From Branchiostoma floridae (taxonomy: Eukaryota; Chordata; Leptocardii; Amphioxiformes; Branchiostomatidae), in the NCBI RefSeq assembly GCF_000003815.2, contig NC_049980.1, forward strand, positions 4,174,370 through 4,238,369: a stretch of 64,000 bases of DNA, written 5' to 3'. The translations under genes were made by a program, and so were the position numbers. This document shows positions 43,980 through 55,600 of this stretch, piece by piece; positions within the stretch are counted from its first letter, which is position 1; each line of letters opens with the position of its first letter. Under the pieces are notes generated by a model. The model worked only from the letters and a program-made list of their open reading frames with translations. It was not told the origin of the DNA and did not search any database.

Positions 43980-44990
43980 GTTAAGCTTCCCGTTCGAACG
44001 GAATCCTCCATCTGACGTACGACCTTCACTTTCTCCTTATACACCAACACCATGGTGGTAAGCCAATATCAAACTCTTTCAATCACTTAATTGAAGTCCT
44101 TACGGCTATGGTTTTCACGTGCATACGTACCGTGCCACGTGTGCTGTTTGCGCAAAGCTTCTCTTACAACTTGCTTTAGGCCACAGCAAGTACATTTTAT
44201 GGATGACATCAGCACGCGCATTAATTTTCGCCTGATTTCACACAAAAAAACAAGATTTTTTTCTTCTGCAGGGATGGTTAACATGACGATAAAGTACCAA
44301 AATGAGCAAATATATTGTGTTGAAGCCTAATAATTGCACTTGTAGAAATGGCACTTGCGAAGTACCTAGGACTGTAGTTGTAGAAATGAAACTTATTGGA
44401 TAATTGTAAAAGTGACACCAATATGGAAGCTATGAGTGTGGTTACCAACTTTGTTGGTGATGCCAATCTACCACACTAATGTCACTTTTACCACATCAGT
44501 ACATGTCTTGAATACAGTACATGCCTTGTTGGCTCTGATACCATGTTTTGTTCCTTTAATGCATTTTACAACAGTCATCACAACTTCATGGTGCCTATTT
44601 TTGAAAATGTAGCCATCTTGTTTTTTGTTTTTTTCACCCATCTTGTTTTTTTCGCCCTATCGCACTATTTTTGCAGTCTGCAGAGGGTGTCATCCAGAAA
44701 ATTTACTTGCCGTGGCCTTATCAAAGTAGAAGGCCACGTGCAGAGATTTAACAACACCCCTTCGTGAATAACAAGAGGGGATTTTCACATCAAAGCGCAG
44801 CAGGTTCTTGGATTCTAATACATATGGCCTTTTACCCACACGTGCGTTGTTCTCGGTAATAACACATAGCCTTTTTTCTATTGACGTAGTGAGATGAAAA
44901 GTTTGTAGTTGTCATAACCAGCGGCTACCCACGCGAGGATCACAAGCGCACATGTGAACTCGCACAACGTGAACTTGAAGGCAATGGATG
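43980..44990 (-). repeat. Block B, right arm of the large inverted repeat
   Basis: Inverted copy of 41820-42290, expanded by the insertion at 44175-44692. After subtracting that insertion the arm length agrees (about 490 against 470 bp). Confidence 0.85.
44175..44692. mobile_element. MITE-like insertion with ggccac..gcaagta ends
   Basis: The left end taggccacagcaagtacatt, then ttatggatgacatc, is inverted at the right end (gtgtcatccagaaaatttac, then ttgccgtggccttat). It interrupts block B, which is uninterrupted in the left arm. Relatives: 3517-4080, 13595-13800, and short pieces at 55230 and 55700. No transposase. Confidence 0.75.
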
Positions 44991-44999
44991 AAAGAGTTA

Positions 45000-45410
45000 A
45001 GGAGAAGAAAATTTGGAGACACGCGTACGCGTACGCGTGTGTATGTCTTTGTGTGAATGTGTCTGCGTGCGTTTGTATATGTGTTTGTATGTATGTGTGT
45101 GCGTTTGTGTGTGTATTGATGTTTGTTTGTGTGCGTGTGTGTGCGTGTGTGTGTGTGTTTGTGTATGTGTGCGATCGTGTGTGTTTGTATGTTTGCGTCT
45201 GTTTGTGGGTCTTTGTACGTATGTGTGTGTGTTTGTGTGTGTATCTATATGTTTGTGTATGGTTTTGCGTTTGTGTGTGTGTGTGTGTGTTTGTGTCTTC
45301 GTATGTATTTCTTTGTGCGTGTTTGTGTGTGTATTGTATTATATTGTATGTTTGTGTGAGTGCATTTGTGTGTCTTTTTATGTTTATGTGTGTGTGTTTT
45401 TGTTTGACTA
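45000..45410 (+). repeat. TG-rich imperfect microsatellite
   Basis: Long tgtgtg/tttgtg tracts. The Cys/Val-rich open frames across it are artefacts. Confidence 0.95.
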
Positions 45411-45419
45411 TATATCAAT

Positions 45420-45960
45420 GACCGTGTGGTCTTTATGTAGAGGTGATAACTTGTACAGGTTTGACTGTATATCATTGGTCAGGTGGTCCTTATGTAGAGG
45501 TGATAACTTGTACAGGTTTGACTGTATATCAATGGTCAGGTGGTCCTTATGTAGAGGTGATAACTTGTACAGGTTTGACTGTATATCAATGGTCAGGTGG
45601 TCCTTATGTAGAGGTGGTTACTTGTACAGGTTTGACTGTATATCAATGGCCAGGTGGTCCATATGTGGAGGTGGTCGCTGGAACAGGTTTGACTGTATAT
45701 CAATGGCCAGGCGGTCCTTATGTAGAGGTGGTTACTTGTACAGGTTTGACTGTATATCAATGGCCAGGTGGTCCTTATGTAGAGGTGGTCACTTATACAG
45801 GTTTGACTGTATATCAATGGACAGGTGGTCCTCATGTAGAGGTGATCACTAGTACAGGTTTGACTGTATATCAATGGCCAGGTGGTCCTTATGTAGAGGT
45901 GATCACTAGTACAAGTTTGGCTGTATATCAATGGCCAGGTGGTCCTTATGCAGAGGCAAG
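45420..45960 (+). repeat. 57-bp minisatellite, about 9 copies
   Basis: Unit: ggtttgactgtatatcaatg, gtcaggtggtccttatgtag, aggtgataacttgtaca. 57 is a multiple of three, so several frames on both strands remain open with a 19-residue period (LTVYQWSGGPYVEV). No start, signal or partner exons make it look like a gene. Confidence 0.95.
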
Positions 45961-46061
45961 GAGGTTGAAAAAAAGGAGTTCCTTTTTTCAACCTCCTTCG
46001 TAGAGGTAATCACTTTTTATATTTCAGCCATACATAGTATGGTGAAATATATTGTATTCGT

Positions 46062-46094
46062 AATGTTTCTTTCTTTCTTTCTTTCTTTCTTTCT
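46062..46094 (+). repeat. (TTTC)n microsatellite
   Basis: About eight ctttc-type tetramers. Confidence 0.9.
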
Positions 46095-46219
46095 CCTGTC
46101 AAATCTTCAAAGTGATTCATCTCCGCCGTTCCTGGACCGAATGACCTGAAATTTGGCACAGGGGTAGAATGGGCCAATACCTTGATGCTTTTTTCTCAGT
46201 TTCTTCATATCTGCCTCTA

Positions 46220-46700
46220 AAATGATTTTATTGAGATTTTTGGGTCAATTTTAGACCAAAACTGTATATTTTGGCCCCTGTACCCTGGTATTACAACCAA
46301 ATGAGCTGAAATTTGACAGAGATGTGCCCTGATAATGCCCCCATATAAATTCAATAACACTTTTGGTGTACAGTACAACAAAATGCTTATTTTTGCGATT
46401 TTTTTACCAATTTTTGACCAAAAAAGGACACTTTTGGCTCCTGTACCTTGGTATTGCAACTGAATGAGCTGAAATTTGACACAGATGTGCCTTGATAATC
46501 CCTTCATATAAATTCAATAACACTTTTGGTGTACAGTGCAACAAAATGCTTATTTTTGCGATTTTTGGCCAATTTTTGACCAAAAAAGGACACTTTTGGC
46601 TCCTGTACCCTGGTATTACAATTAAATGACCTGAAATTTGGTATAGATAGGCATTAGATACTTGGTAACAAGATTCGAGTAAAATTTTTGACATAAACAA
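46220..46700 (+). repeat. ~163-bp tandem repeat, three copies
   Basis: Unit: ggctcctgtaccctggtatt, aaatgagctgaaatttgaca, cattcaataacacttttggt-like, gtacaacaaaatgcttattt and ttgaccaaaaaaggacac. Same family as 17179-17560. Confidence 0.85.
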
Positions 46701-47860
46701 CTTTAAAATGATTAATTTTGGCACTTTTCTGAGGGGAAATTTGTTTTCTTTTGGCCTCCTGACGTGACCTTCCGTGACCCCGCACAGAGCCACACCTGTG
46801 CGCGTCAGCCGGAGAGTTAATTGAATCAAAGACCTAGCCAATCAGCGAAGAGGAGGCCAAAGGCTAATTAATATTCATAAGCGGGGCCTCATGATCCCGC
46901 ATATAGCAGTGTTCCCGCCAGGGGGAGCGAAGCCCGCCTAAGGCTCTCGCATTTTAGACTATTCAGAAGGCTTTATATTGTATCAGTTCTTAGGGGCATA
47001 TCTATGATAATCGCAGCAGTCACTTAACTTCTCTTCAGGAGTTTAGCGTAACACTATTTCAGGTCAAACCGTCAAAGGCAACTAAAAACAAACTTTAACG
47101 TTACTGAGTTCAACAGTACTTATAACTTGTTATCCGAAGTTGAAACGCTAGCGATGGTATTTTCGCTGCGCTGTTAACTTTTAGCTCCGTGCGACTGTTG
47201 TTGACGGTCTTATAACGGTATATTTTGCACCCCTGTACCCTGGTATGAGTAACATTTGGTATAGATAGGCATAAGATAGTTGGTAAAATGATCCAAGTGA
47301 AATTTTCGGCATAAAGTACTGTAAAAGGCTTAATTACAGCACTTTTTTGGGGGGAAATTGGTTTTCTTTCGTTCTCCATGCCATGACCTTTCGGACGTTC
47401 ACCCCACAGAGCCGACATCTGCACCTGCGTCTAGCCGGCAGGAAGAGTTAATTCAATTAATGGTTCAGCCAATCAGCGAAGAGAAAAGCGAAGGCTAATC
47501 AATATTCATAAGCGGGACCACACAATACGTTAACTTGAAGACTCAGGCCGTACAGACTTCTCGCCAGGATTTTTTCAAAGCGTCGGAGAGGGGTCCGGGG
47601 GCCGCCGAATGTCCCTGGCGGGGTCCAGGGGCAGGGCCACTGTGGGGGGGACCCAGGTGGGCGAAGCCCCCCCGGAAGCTCTTGCATTTTAGACTATTGA
47701 GAAGGCTTCTTTTATCAGTTTTTTTAGGGCCATATCTACGATAATCGTAGCAGTCACTTACTTCTCTTCAGCAGTTTGACTTTAAAATATTTCGGGTCAA
47801 AGCTTCAAAGACAACTAAAACCTCATAAACAACAAACTTTACTTAGCTCAACAGTATACA
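46600..47860 (+). repeat. ~630-bp direct duplication
   Basis: 46600-47110 and 47230-47860 share ggtatagataggcat, gcacttttttggggggaaat, cagccaatcagcgaagag, aatattcataagcgggacc, gcattttagactattgagaa and cgcagcagtcactta. The second copy has extra G/C-rich sequence near 47580-47680. Confidence 0.8.
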
Positions 47861-49099
47861 AAAATATTGTACGGGTTGCCATTATTAGTTGAAGCGCTTA
47901 TTTATAGCGCTAGTATCTTCGCTGCGCCGTTAGCCGCCGTGCGACTTTTGTTGACGGTCTGATATCCCTACGTCGCCGCCTCGCTGATATTCCCACGGAC
48001 ATGTTTTAAGAAAAATACCCAGCAAAAAATGCTGTTCTGCGTCAAATTCTATTCTATAAAACATGTGGGACTCAGTGTTACAGTCTAAATATTTTGTAGA
48101 AGCACCGCTGTAGGAAAGAAGGTCCAAGCAATGTAAAACATCACGTAGCATGAAGTTCGCTGTCAACTGGCACACAGCACATGACTGTTTGAAACTCTAA
48201 GTCTAATCAACAGCCGTGTTTGATTGATAGCCGGCGGTCCTTTGATGAAGTCGGCGAAAGGTGTGTTAGTTAGAAAATCTGCGTTTAGTTTTGATACGTA
48301 ATTATAAGTTAGACAGTGGCGAGAATGATTATTTTCTCATCAATATTTCTCTTCAGAATTATTTGAACTTAATTGTACATCTAAACAATTGGCTTACCTG
48401 TGCAATGTTTATATGATTAATGATCAGTGTACTGAAATCATGTGTAACGTATGGCTCCTAGTCAATAGATCAGCATTTTCTCTATAGTGACCACCTGTCT
48501 ATAGTTGCCACATTTTCTAGTGCTGTTGTTGTTTGACATAAACTTTGAACATTTAAATTGTAAGTAACTTTAAACTGCCAGAGTTTCAGCCTAATAAAAC
48601 ACTCTCAGCGCCAGGGTATGAACAGACTGACCAGACAGACGAAAATAAATCCTCGGACAAGGTTCAATCGTATCTTCCGGGTCTGGCAGGAAGTTGTTAA
48701 ACTAAAATAAGAATAGGCTCGATGGCTGATTGCATACAAAGTAAAACAGTTTAACAGTTTTACAGCTTGAAGAAAACAAACGCTCCTACAGTACCTGCAC
48801 CTGCTTGATAATTATTAAATCGTATGCCCTACTTGAATAAAAAAAGTTCACTGCAATAATAAATGTACCCACATCACAAGGAGCTTATACTTTTTTAAAC
48901 TTACACCTAGTTATCGTACTGAAAATTGTTAATGACATTACATGAAGTCATTCAACAATTTTCAGTCATGATGAAAATTTTCTGAATGGAAGGTGTGATT
49001 ATTGTCATTTTCTGAAAAATAGAAGCAAGCTCTGTTTTTACCTGGAATCAATTCACAATACCAGTCCACTTTGGGGGATAATGTACTGTTAAGAGGATG
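47861..49099. other. Intergenic with one small hairpin
   Basis: No gene. A hairpin at 48919-48966 has the arms ctgaaaattgttaatgac and gtcattcaacaattttcag. Confidence 0.5.
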
Positions 49100-49215
49100 T
49101 TCCATTTTTGCGCAGGGGTGATTTGGAACAGTCCAATGTTGCGTGGGAAGGGGTATGGCTGAAATATGCTGTATTTGCTCTTAAGCAAATGTCGGCCTTT
49201 CTAGTTCAGGTATGT
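49100..49215 (+). repeat. Dispersed repeat copy (cf. 18390-18500)
   Basis: Shares atggctgaaatatgctgtat then ttgctc and taagcaaatgtcggcctttc with 18445-18500. Confidence 0.85.
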
Positions 49216-49837
49216 CTTTAAGGCCGTGGTTATTTGAATATACCGATGACATCATCCGGCAACCCCAAAACTGATGCGAGCGTGAGAATAAAAAAATTTC
49301 GGCCGAAATAAAGTTGCCTTCATAGTGAAATCATTACATCCTGGTCAGTAAGGTTGAAAAAATAATTATACATACAGAGTGGGGTAAACCAAGTAATACT
49401 TGTTTCTTCATTTTGTTTTTACATTTCTTTGACTTTTTCGTAGATTTAAGCATTCTATGACATTAGTATTCGATCCGGGTTTTTTATTTCATTTTGGTTG
49501 CAATCTACGACATCTTACAGCTGCAGTTTACAGTATGGTTGAAGCCGGTAAAAACTTAATCGAATACCCTTTCTTGAAGATATAGAAACATTGAACAGTG
49601 TTAGTAGAGAGATATGAGAAACAGGGACGTGTTAGGGATGAATGATAGGTGTCTATTGGTATCACGGAACGGAACAAAACCGAACGATAAAAAACAAACA
49701 TGTAACCAAAACCAAACGTAAAATTGCCAGTCCAGTCACGTCTCTAATGTCAACCAAGGAAGATCAACCTGAAAAAGATAACAGGAAAACACTTATAGCG
49801 TTTAACATGCGACCAAGATAGGATAATAATCAAGTGT
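49216..49837. other. Intergenic, nothing recognised
   Basis: No gene signal. Confidence 0.4.
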
Positions 49838-49925
49838 AACGAAATGACCTTGCCATGTGTAACGCAATGACTAGTCATGATGTAACGAATCGACTGTAAC
49901 GAAAAGGCGATGTAACGAAACGAGC
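49838..49925 (+). repeat. Short degenerate tandem (gtaacgaaa-type), about 5 copies
   Basis: gtgtaacgaaatgacc, gtgtaacgcaatgact, gatgtaacgaatcgact, gtaacgaaaaggc, gatgtaacgaaacga. Confidence 0.8.
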
Positions 49926-50979
49926 GGTTACCGTTGAAAACCCTTTTCTGAAACGACCAAATCTAGATGCATGCCATCCATATAATCGAATTATGTAATA
50001 AAATCAACATGACCTAACGACCATTCACTTTTTATTCCTCACGTGCTGGATTTGTGACGTGATGAGTGGGTTAGAGCTCTTTGTGTCCCTGCATGACCAA
50101 CTATGCCCCCCCCCCCCACACACACACACACATCCGTTAATTCGTTAAGCCGGAAGTGCGTACACGTAATACATTTTTGTGTGCATTTCCAATAAATAAA
50201 ACGTCGAAATTCCCCATACAAGTGACTTCCTGCCTGCTTTCTGATTATATTCAAGTGTTGGACGTACGTAAGTCGTCCCTTCCGGTTTCCTGGACTTCCG
50301 TGTTTAAATAAGAGTGAACTGTTAACGGTTAACACGCACACACAGGTGAGCAACCATATCCCGGTGCTGCGCAAAATTTCTACTCCGCCAGATTTGTGCC
50401 CCTTCTATTAGTGTTGGTTAGGGTACGGATTAGGCTAGAGTTGGACTCGACACAGGGTTAGCCATCGAGTGTTACGCAATTTTCATTCAATACAGGTCTA
50501 CTGGAAGTCTGGAACCCCCCAAGCAGTGTTGAGGCAAATATTTGTCAAGGGGCAAAAATTTGACATGACACCGGGTCGCCAAACATTAACCTTATTTCAA
50601 AGCACGCGGGGTGTGACGTATACAAGTGGGGGAAGTTGCCGGGATAAAATAACAAGTGTCAAGGGAAACAGCGTCACCATGGTAACGATATACTTAAGGA
50701 AAGACGTGGGGCAACCCCCTTAAGGGCAAACCCCCTTAATACACTCTTAATGAAGGCTATTCATTGCTAGTTTGCGTCACGAAGGGGCATGTGTAACTTC
50801 CCCCGAAGCTGGGTTTTCCCCGCTGTGCCCTGAAAGCGGATTTGGTGCGTGGTTACGTGGTGTGTGATTTGTGCATTCATTATGCATTAAGGGCTGTGGT
50901 GCTAAGGTGGCTCGTGTGTTTGTACAACTCTCGTGTGCTCCTTTTAACGCGGGGTTCGTGTGACACGCTCGGCAAACCT
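49926..50979. other. Upstream region of the C2CD4-like gene
   Basis: No coding exon. A C run followed by (ca)n lies at 50105-50130. No clear TATA box or other promoter element stands out. Confidence 0.4.
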
Positions 50980-51055
50980 CGCTTGTTGTTATCGCTCGGT
51001 CGTGTCGAAGAAGAGAGAGCTAGAGAGAGACAGAATCATTTTGTACAATCACAAG
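50980..51055 (+). promoter_or_regulatory. Possible 5' UTR exon end with splice donor
   Basis: Purine-rich gaagaagagagagctagaga leads to acaag followed by gtaatct, a fair donor at 51056. It could splice to the acceptor at 51573-51574. Only the splice-site match supports this. Confidence 0.3.
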
Positions 51056-51574
51056 GTAATCTCCATTCAGATGTAGAGTAGATCTTGTTTTTGGTATGTG
51101 TGTTCTGACGGTTTGTACGTATTTGTACGTATTTGTGGTCCGTATTTTCAACTTAGAAATGCGTAGAAAAAGAAATGCTGCAAACAACACGTAAAAACAT
51201 TTTGGAGCTATATCTTCTTTGAGATTTAAAAGCGGTCAGCTACCACAATCTTTTTTTTCCCAATTTTACCAAAAGGAAACTGAAGAAATTTTGTGTTCAA
51301 ATCTGTAACGTTAGGGCGGTTTAAATCATCTAGCAAATTATCAAATCCATTTTGACATTTCTTAAACTTATTTTGCAGCAACCAAAATATTATTTGGTGG
51401 ATACTAGTTTGCGTTTGAGCGCTGTGAATGAAGGCGGGGCCGTGCTTTGGTCGACCTCTTTAATGGACTTGTTTTAATCGTGGTTGGCGCAGGTGCAGTT
51501 CGCGTGCGTCGCGCCAATTAGAGCTAGGAAGAGCTCGAATAACGCTTGCCTCTCTCTTTTTATCCATCCAACAG

Positions 51575-51659
51575 GTCATAGGTAAACACTTCACTCTACC
51601 ACAGCCCGCGACACAGACGTCAGACAGAAGGAAAGCAAACCGTGAACACAGCCGTTACG
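51575..51659 (+). promoter_or_regulatory. 5' UTR part of first coding exon
   Basis: A strong acceptor (ctctctttttatccatccaacag) ends at 51574. The 85 nt to the ATG at 51660 have no upstream ATG in context. The ATG at 51660 is chosen because the family begins MW; an upstream in-frame GTG is not a plausible eukaryotic start. Confidence 0.55.
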
Positions 51660-52601
51660 ATGTGGCTGGTGAATAGCGTGAAGAGTCTGAGGTCTCCTCG
51701 GGAGGGGTTGCCCGGTCGCCCGTTCGAGGCTGATGGAAGGCCGCGGTGTACCAACGTGCTCACCCCCGAGACCATTCCGGAGTTTCTTATCCCTCCTACG
51801 GAGTTGCCCTCGCGGAAGCGCAGCGATAGTGGCTCCAACGACTCGGAGGCGGCTTACGGGCTCCTTCCCGGGGAGGATAGACTCCTACCGCCGGGCTCTC
51901 TTCCAGGGTACGCTCCTGATTCAGACGCTTGGAGCTACGTTACCCCGCCCCGCTCTCCTGCCGTGTCGCCCTACCGTGCCCGGCGGGCAGGAGTGGTGAC
52001 CGCCCCCGCCGACGCAGACTCCTGGGGCGCGCCCGGGCAAGACGCTTCCGAGATGGACAACAACGCCGACCCCCTATCCCGTATGGGCATGACTCTACAG
52101 CATCTCGGACGCACCCGTACAGCGTACGGCTTTACCACCCTCACCCAGTCCCCCACAACCAATAGAAAAGAGTCGCTATACTTCCACAACGGAAGGTCCG
52201 GTAAGAAGCAGCGTGGGTCGAGCCCACTGGTCATCACGCCCGAGTCGGACTCAGACAGCGGGTGGTCTCAGCATCAGCAGCGGCGCAGCACCGGCTCAAC
52301 CGGGGGGAGCGTATTCTACAACCCCAGCTCCTCCGAGTCGTCACCCGTCTCATCCCCGGCGTCTTCCCGCTCCAGACGTAGCTCCGGCGACGCCAGCTCC
52401 CTCGGTAAGAAGTCTCCCAAGGCGCCCAAGTACGTGCGGCGGCAGAGGTTCCACACCCGGCGGCGCTCCTCGCTTGCCGTGCCGATCGACTTCTCGTCCA
52501 CGGAGCCGAGCTCGACCGAGCCCAGCCCGAATGTGCCCCGCAAGACCAGCCCGTGGGGAGGGGGGCACCTGCCCACCAGGCCACGCAGCAACTCGCTACA
52601 G
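51660..52601 (+). CDS. C2CD4: C2CD4-like gene, coding exon 1
   Basis: 942 nt, 314 codons, GC-rich compared with its surroundings. Ends NSLQ at ctacag followed by gtgggt. It holds both conserved N-terminal motifs of the family and the disordered Ser-rich region (SSSESSPVSSPASSRSRRSS). Confidence 0.9.
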
Positions 52602-55600
52602 GTGGGTGGTTTCCCATTTATTTTTAACCCTTACCGCACTTAAGTATCCGTCTAGCTACCTGCTCTCTATTAGTTACTGATTCGGTTAGCAGATAGAAGG
52701 TTAACTTTGTAAAGACTTCTTTTGAATGAAGAAAAAAAATCTAATCTTTTTTTTTTAATTCATAACTCTTATTATGAAAACTTTGCGGTTGAAATCTAAT
52801 ATCACATCTTTTTCCGACCGCCTAGGCGCTTGAAAACATTGCAACTTAGTCGGGCGCACTTCTTTAAAAACATAATGTAGGAAAAACATATTTGCTTTCA
52901 TCTTCTTCATTCATAATTCGTATTATGATAAAAAAAATAATATCGTATCCTTTTTCGACCGCCTAGGCTCAAACATTGCAACTTATCCGGGGGCACTTTA
53001 AAAAATAATGTCTGAAAAACATATTTACTTTCATCTTTTTCATTCATCTTTTTCATTCATATTTCTAATAATGCTGACCTATAAAAGATTTAATATTGCA
53101 TCCTTTTTCGATCGCCTAGTTAGGCTCAAACATTGCAACTTAGCCGGGCGAACCTCATTAACCCTCAAGCACCCGACCTTTTTTTGCGACTTAAATGACC
53201 GAGTGGGGTCCAAACGGACCCCAAAATGTTTTGTTCATAAAATCTCAGTACCATTTCTTATCAGCGATCAATGTATAAACATTGCTTTGTCAATGTAAGA
53301 GGAAGATTTTGAGATGTTAAGGTGTTGATAATTCCAACTCATTATCATAATCTATGCAAAAGTTCAGAAGGTCCACGTTTTGCACTAAACCTATTCCGAC
53401 CAGATAGGGGAATTTTGAGGCCCTCAGCAACATTTATGTCGCATAACTCATGAACGGCTGGAGCTAAAGCTACGAAACTTGGTAATTTATCACAAGATAT
53501 TGTTTGCAAAAGTTTTTAGTCAATAAAGTAAGTCTATCATTTTGGGGGGTTGCCATGGCAACCATATTCTAACGCATATTTTTGCCAAAATTTGACAATT
53601 TCAATTCAAATAAGGTTTTCTTGGTAAACTACCTGTTTTCTGACAACAATTAAATTCTATGAAATTCAATGTAATTTTCATGACTTAAAAGTTATAATTT
53701 ATGCTAATTTCATGACGTCATTGGTCAAAATCCAAAATGGCCGCCCTGATTAGGCAAATGACGTCATAATGTCGTCACATTACATGTTGATGACACATAA
53801 ATTTTTGTGATGATTTAGGTTTACATTATTATTATTGTCTAAAAGTTTGGTAGTCATATTGTAAGTGGTTAAGGAGTTAGCCTCCAAAGTTTCTTTTAAA
53901 AACTGCACATTTTTGCTGGGGTCCGTTTGGACCCCAGAGGGACTGAACACAAACTATCTTTATAATTTCCACATTATTGTACTAATCTTTGCGAAAACTT
54001 AGGAGAAGGTATAAGACATATTGACTGACAAAGTCACGGAAGTATTTTTTCTTCAGATCAAAAATGTTCAAATGGCACTTCAAAATGTACGCCTGGGGTC
54101 CAAATGGACCCCACTCGGGTGTTTGAGGGTTAAAAATCAGTGCATTTGAAACCACATCGCGGACGTATTTACTTGACTAATATTGGTCCAGTGGTTATGG
54201 TCTCACGACTCTATAGAAGCTCCATGGAACCGAACATAAATTAGATAACGTCTTTGTGGTTTCATTGCAATATGTTTATACTATTCATAAACCATGGAAA
54301 GACGTTTATTGCATATTCCTGTTGCAGTGGCATAGCTACTGGACGACTATGCATCAATTTTAAGATAATATTACACCAAGTTTTGCAAACGTGAACACGA
54401 ATGCATATTTATTAACGTTATGTTTCCCCGATAGAAAAAAAAAGCATATAATTTTTTGCTGTTGTGATGTTCTTTCTTATTCTTCTTTCAAACCGGTGGT
54501 TTTAAACCGCAATGTTTTTAAAAAATCTTGAACTTTGACACCACCGGAAGTCGACTTGAAATCCCTGAGTACCCTGTTTTAAAAGCAACAGATATAGGTT
54601 ACCCCGCGGATAAAGGTGTACTAGAGTTACCAGGCCTTGCATAGACTTCTCGCTTGTCAACGTACTATCAGGTGAATGTATCGACAGATGAAATTCACTC
54701 TATATTGTTGGGCCAAACGCATTGAATGGTTTATACGCACGGTAACATTATTCAATGTTACCGTGGCTTTTACTGTAAAGGAGTTCGATACGGCAATGGG
54801 CAATTTACCATAACCGTGGTAATTGTCACGACGCGTATTTCCTGACGGGCGGCCATACATAAACGTTGTGTTGTTCGGCTGTCAGTTACAATGATACACG
54901 CTTGTGTTGGGCCATGTGGATTCAGTTATATGGTTGACACCCTCGCGCATCAATTTTCTTTCGTTTCCAATAAATACATTTATGACCATAGTCCAAATGA
55001 CGCAAAGTAGCTACAAAATTAGCAAATAAGTTGAGCAAGTTGAAAAATATCAGAAAAGAGATTCGAAGGTTGGTTGATACCAGTGTCAGTTCCCAAGTCT
55101 AAGAAGATGTGAAAGAACAGAAATTAAGAACCTATAATACGGTTGACCATACTCTGTCTGTTCAGTCATTTGTTCAACTTTTCCTGATCGCTTTTTGTCA
55201 AACTTTTCGTTTTTCTTACCACGCTTGCATCAGTTTTGGGTCCCCAGAGGATGTCATCCATATAATCAAATCAACATGGCCTTATCTCTAGCCATAACGA
55301 CCCATAAAGGCGAGCACGCGTGGTGGTTTTGACGACCAAAAACCGACAAGAGAAACTAGGCCACCCGTGTGTGCTCACGCGGACTTTTGAGTTATTGTGA
55401 CTGGAAGAAGAAGAAGAAGAAACAAAATGCTAAGCCCAGTGACACATGTACGCAACGTGAACAGTACTATGACGTAACCACCACTAGGCACATGTACACA
55501 AAACACTAAACATCTGTTTGAATGAGGCCACTTCAAGTCCTGTGCATGCATGCAGATGTTTTGAAATCAAATTATACCATTTGATGAAAAGACAGGGCTA

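Noticed and set aside
45013-45852. 279-codon open frame
   Set aside because: Made of a TG microsatellite followed by a stop-free 57-bp minisatellite; no exon signals or domain.
51642-51659. Upstream GTG start for the C2CD4-like protein
   Set aside because: Eukaryotic initiation at GTG is unlikely, and the ATG at 51660 gives the family-typical MW start.
52213-52680. Pro/Ser/Arg-rich overlapping frame in exon 1
   Set aside because: Shadow frame of the GC-rich C2CD4-like exon; the conserved motifs lie in the other frame.
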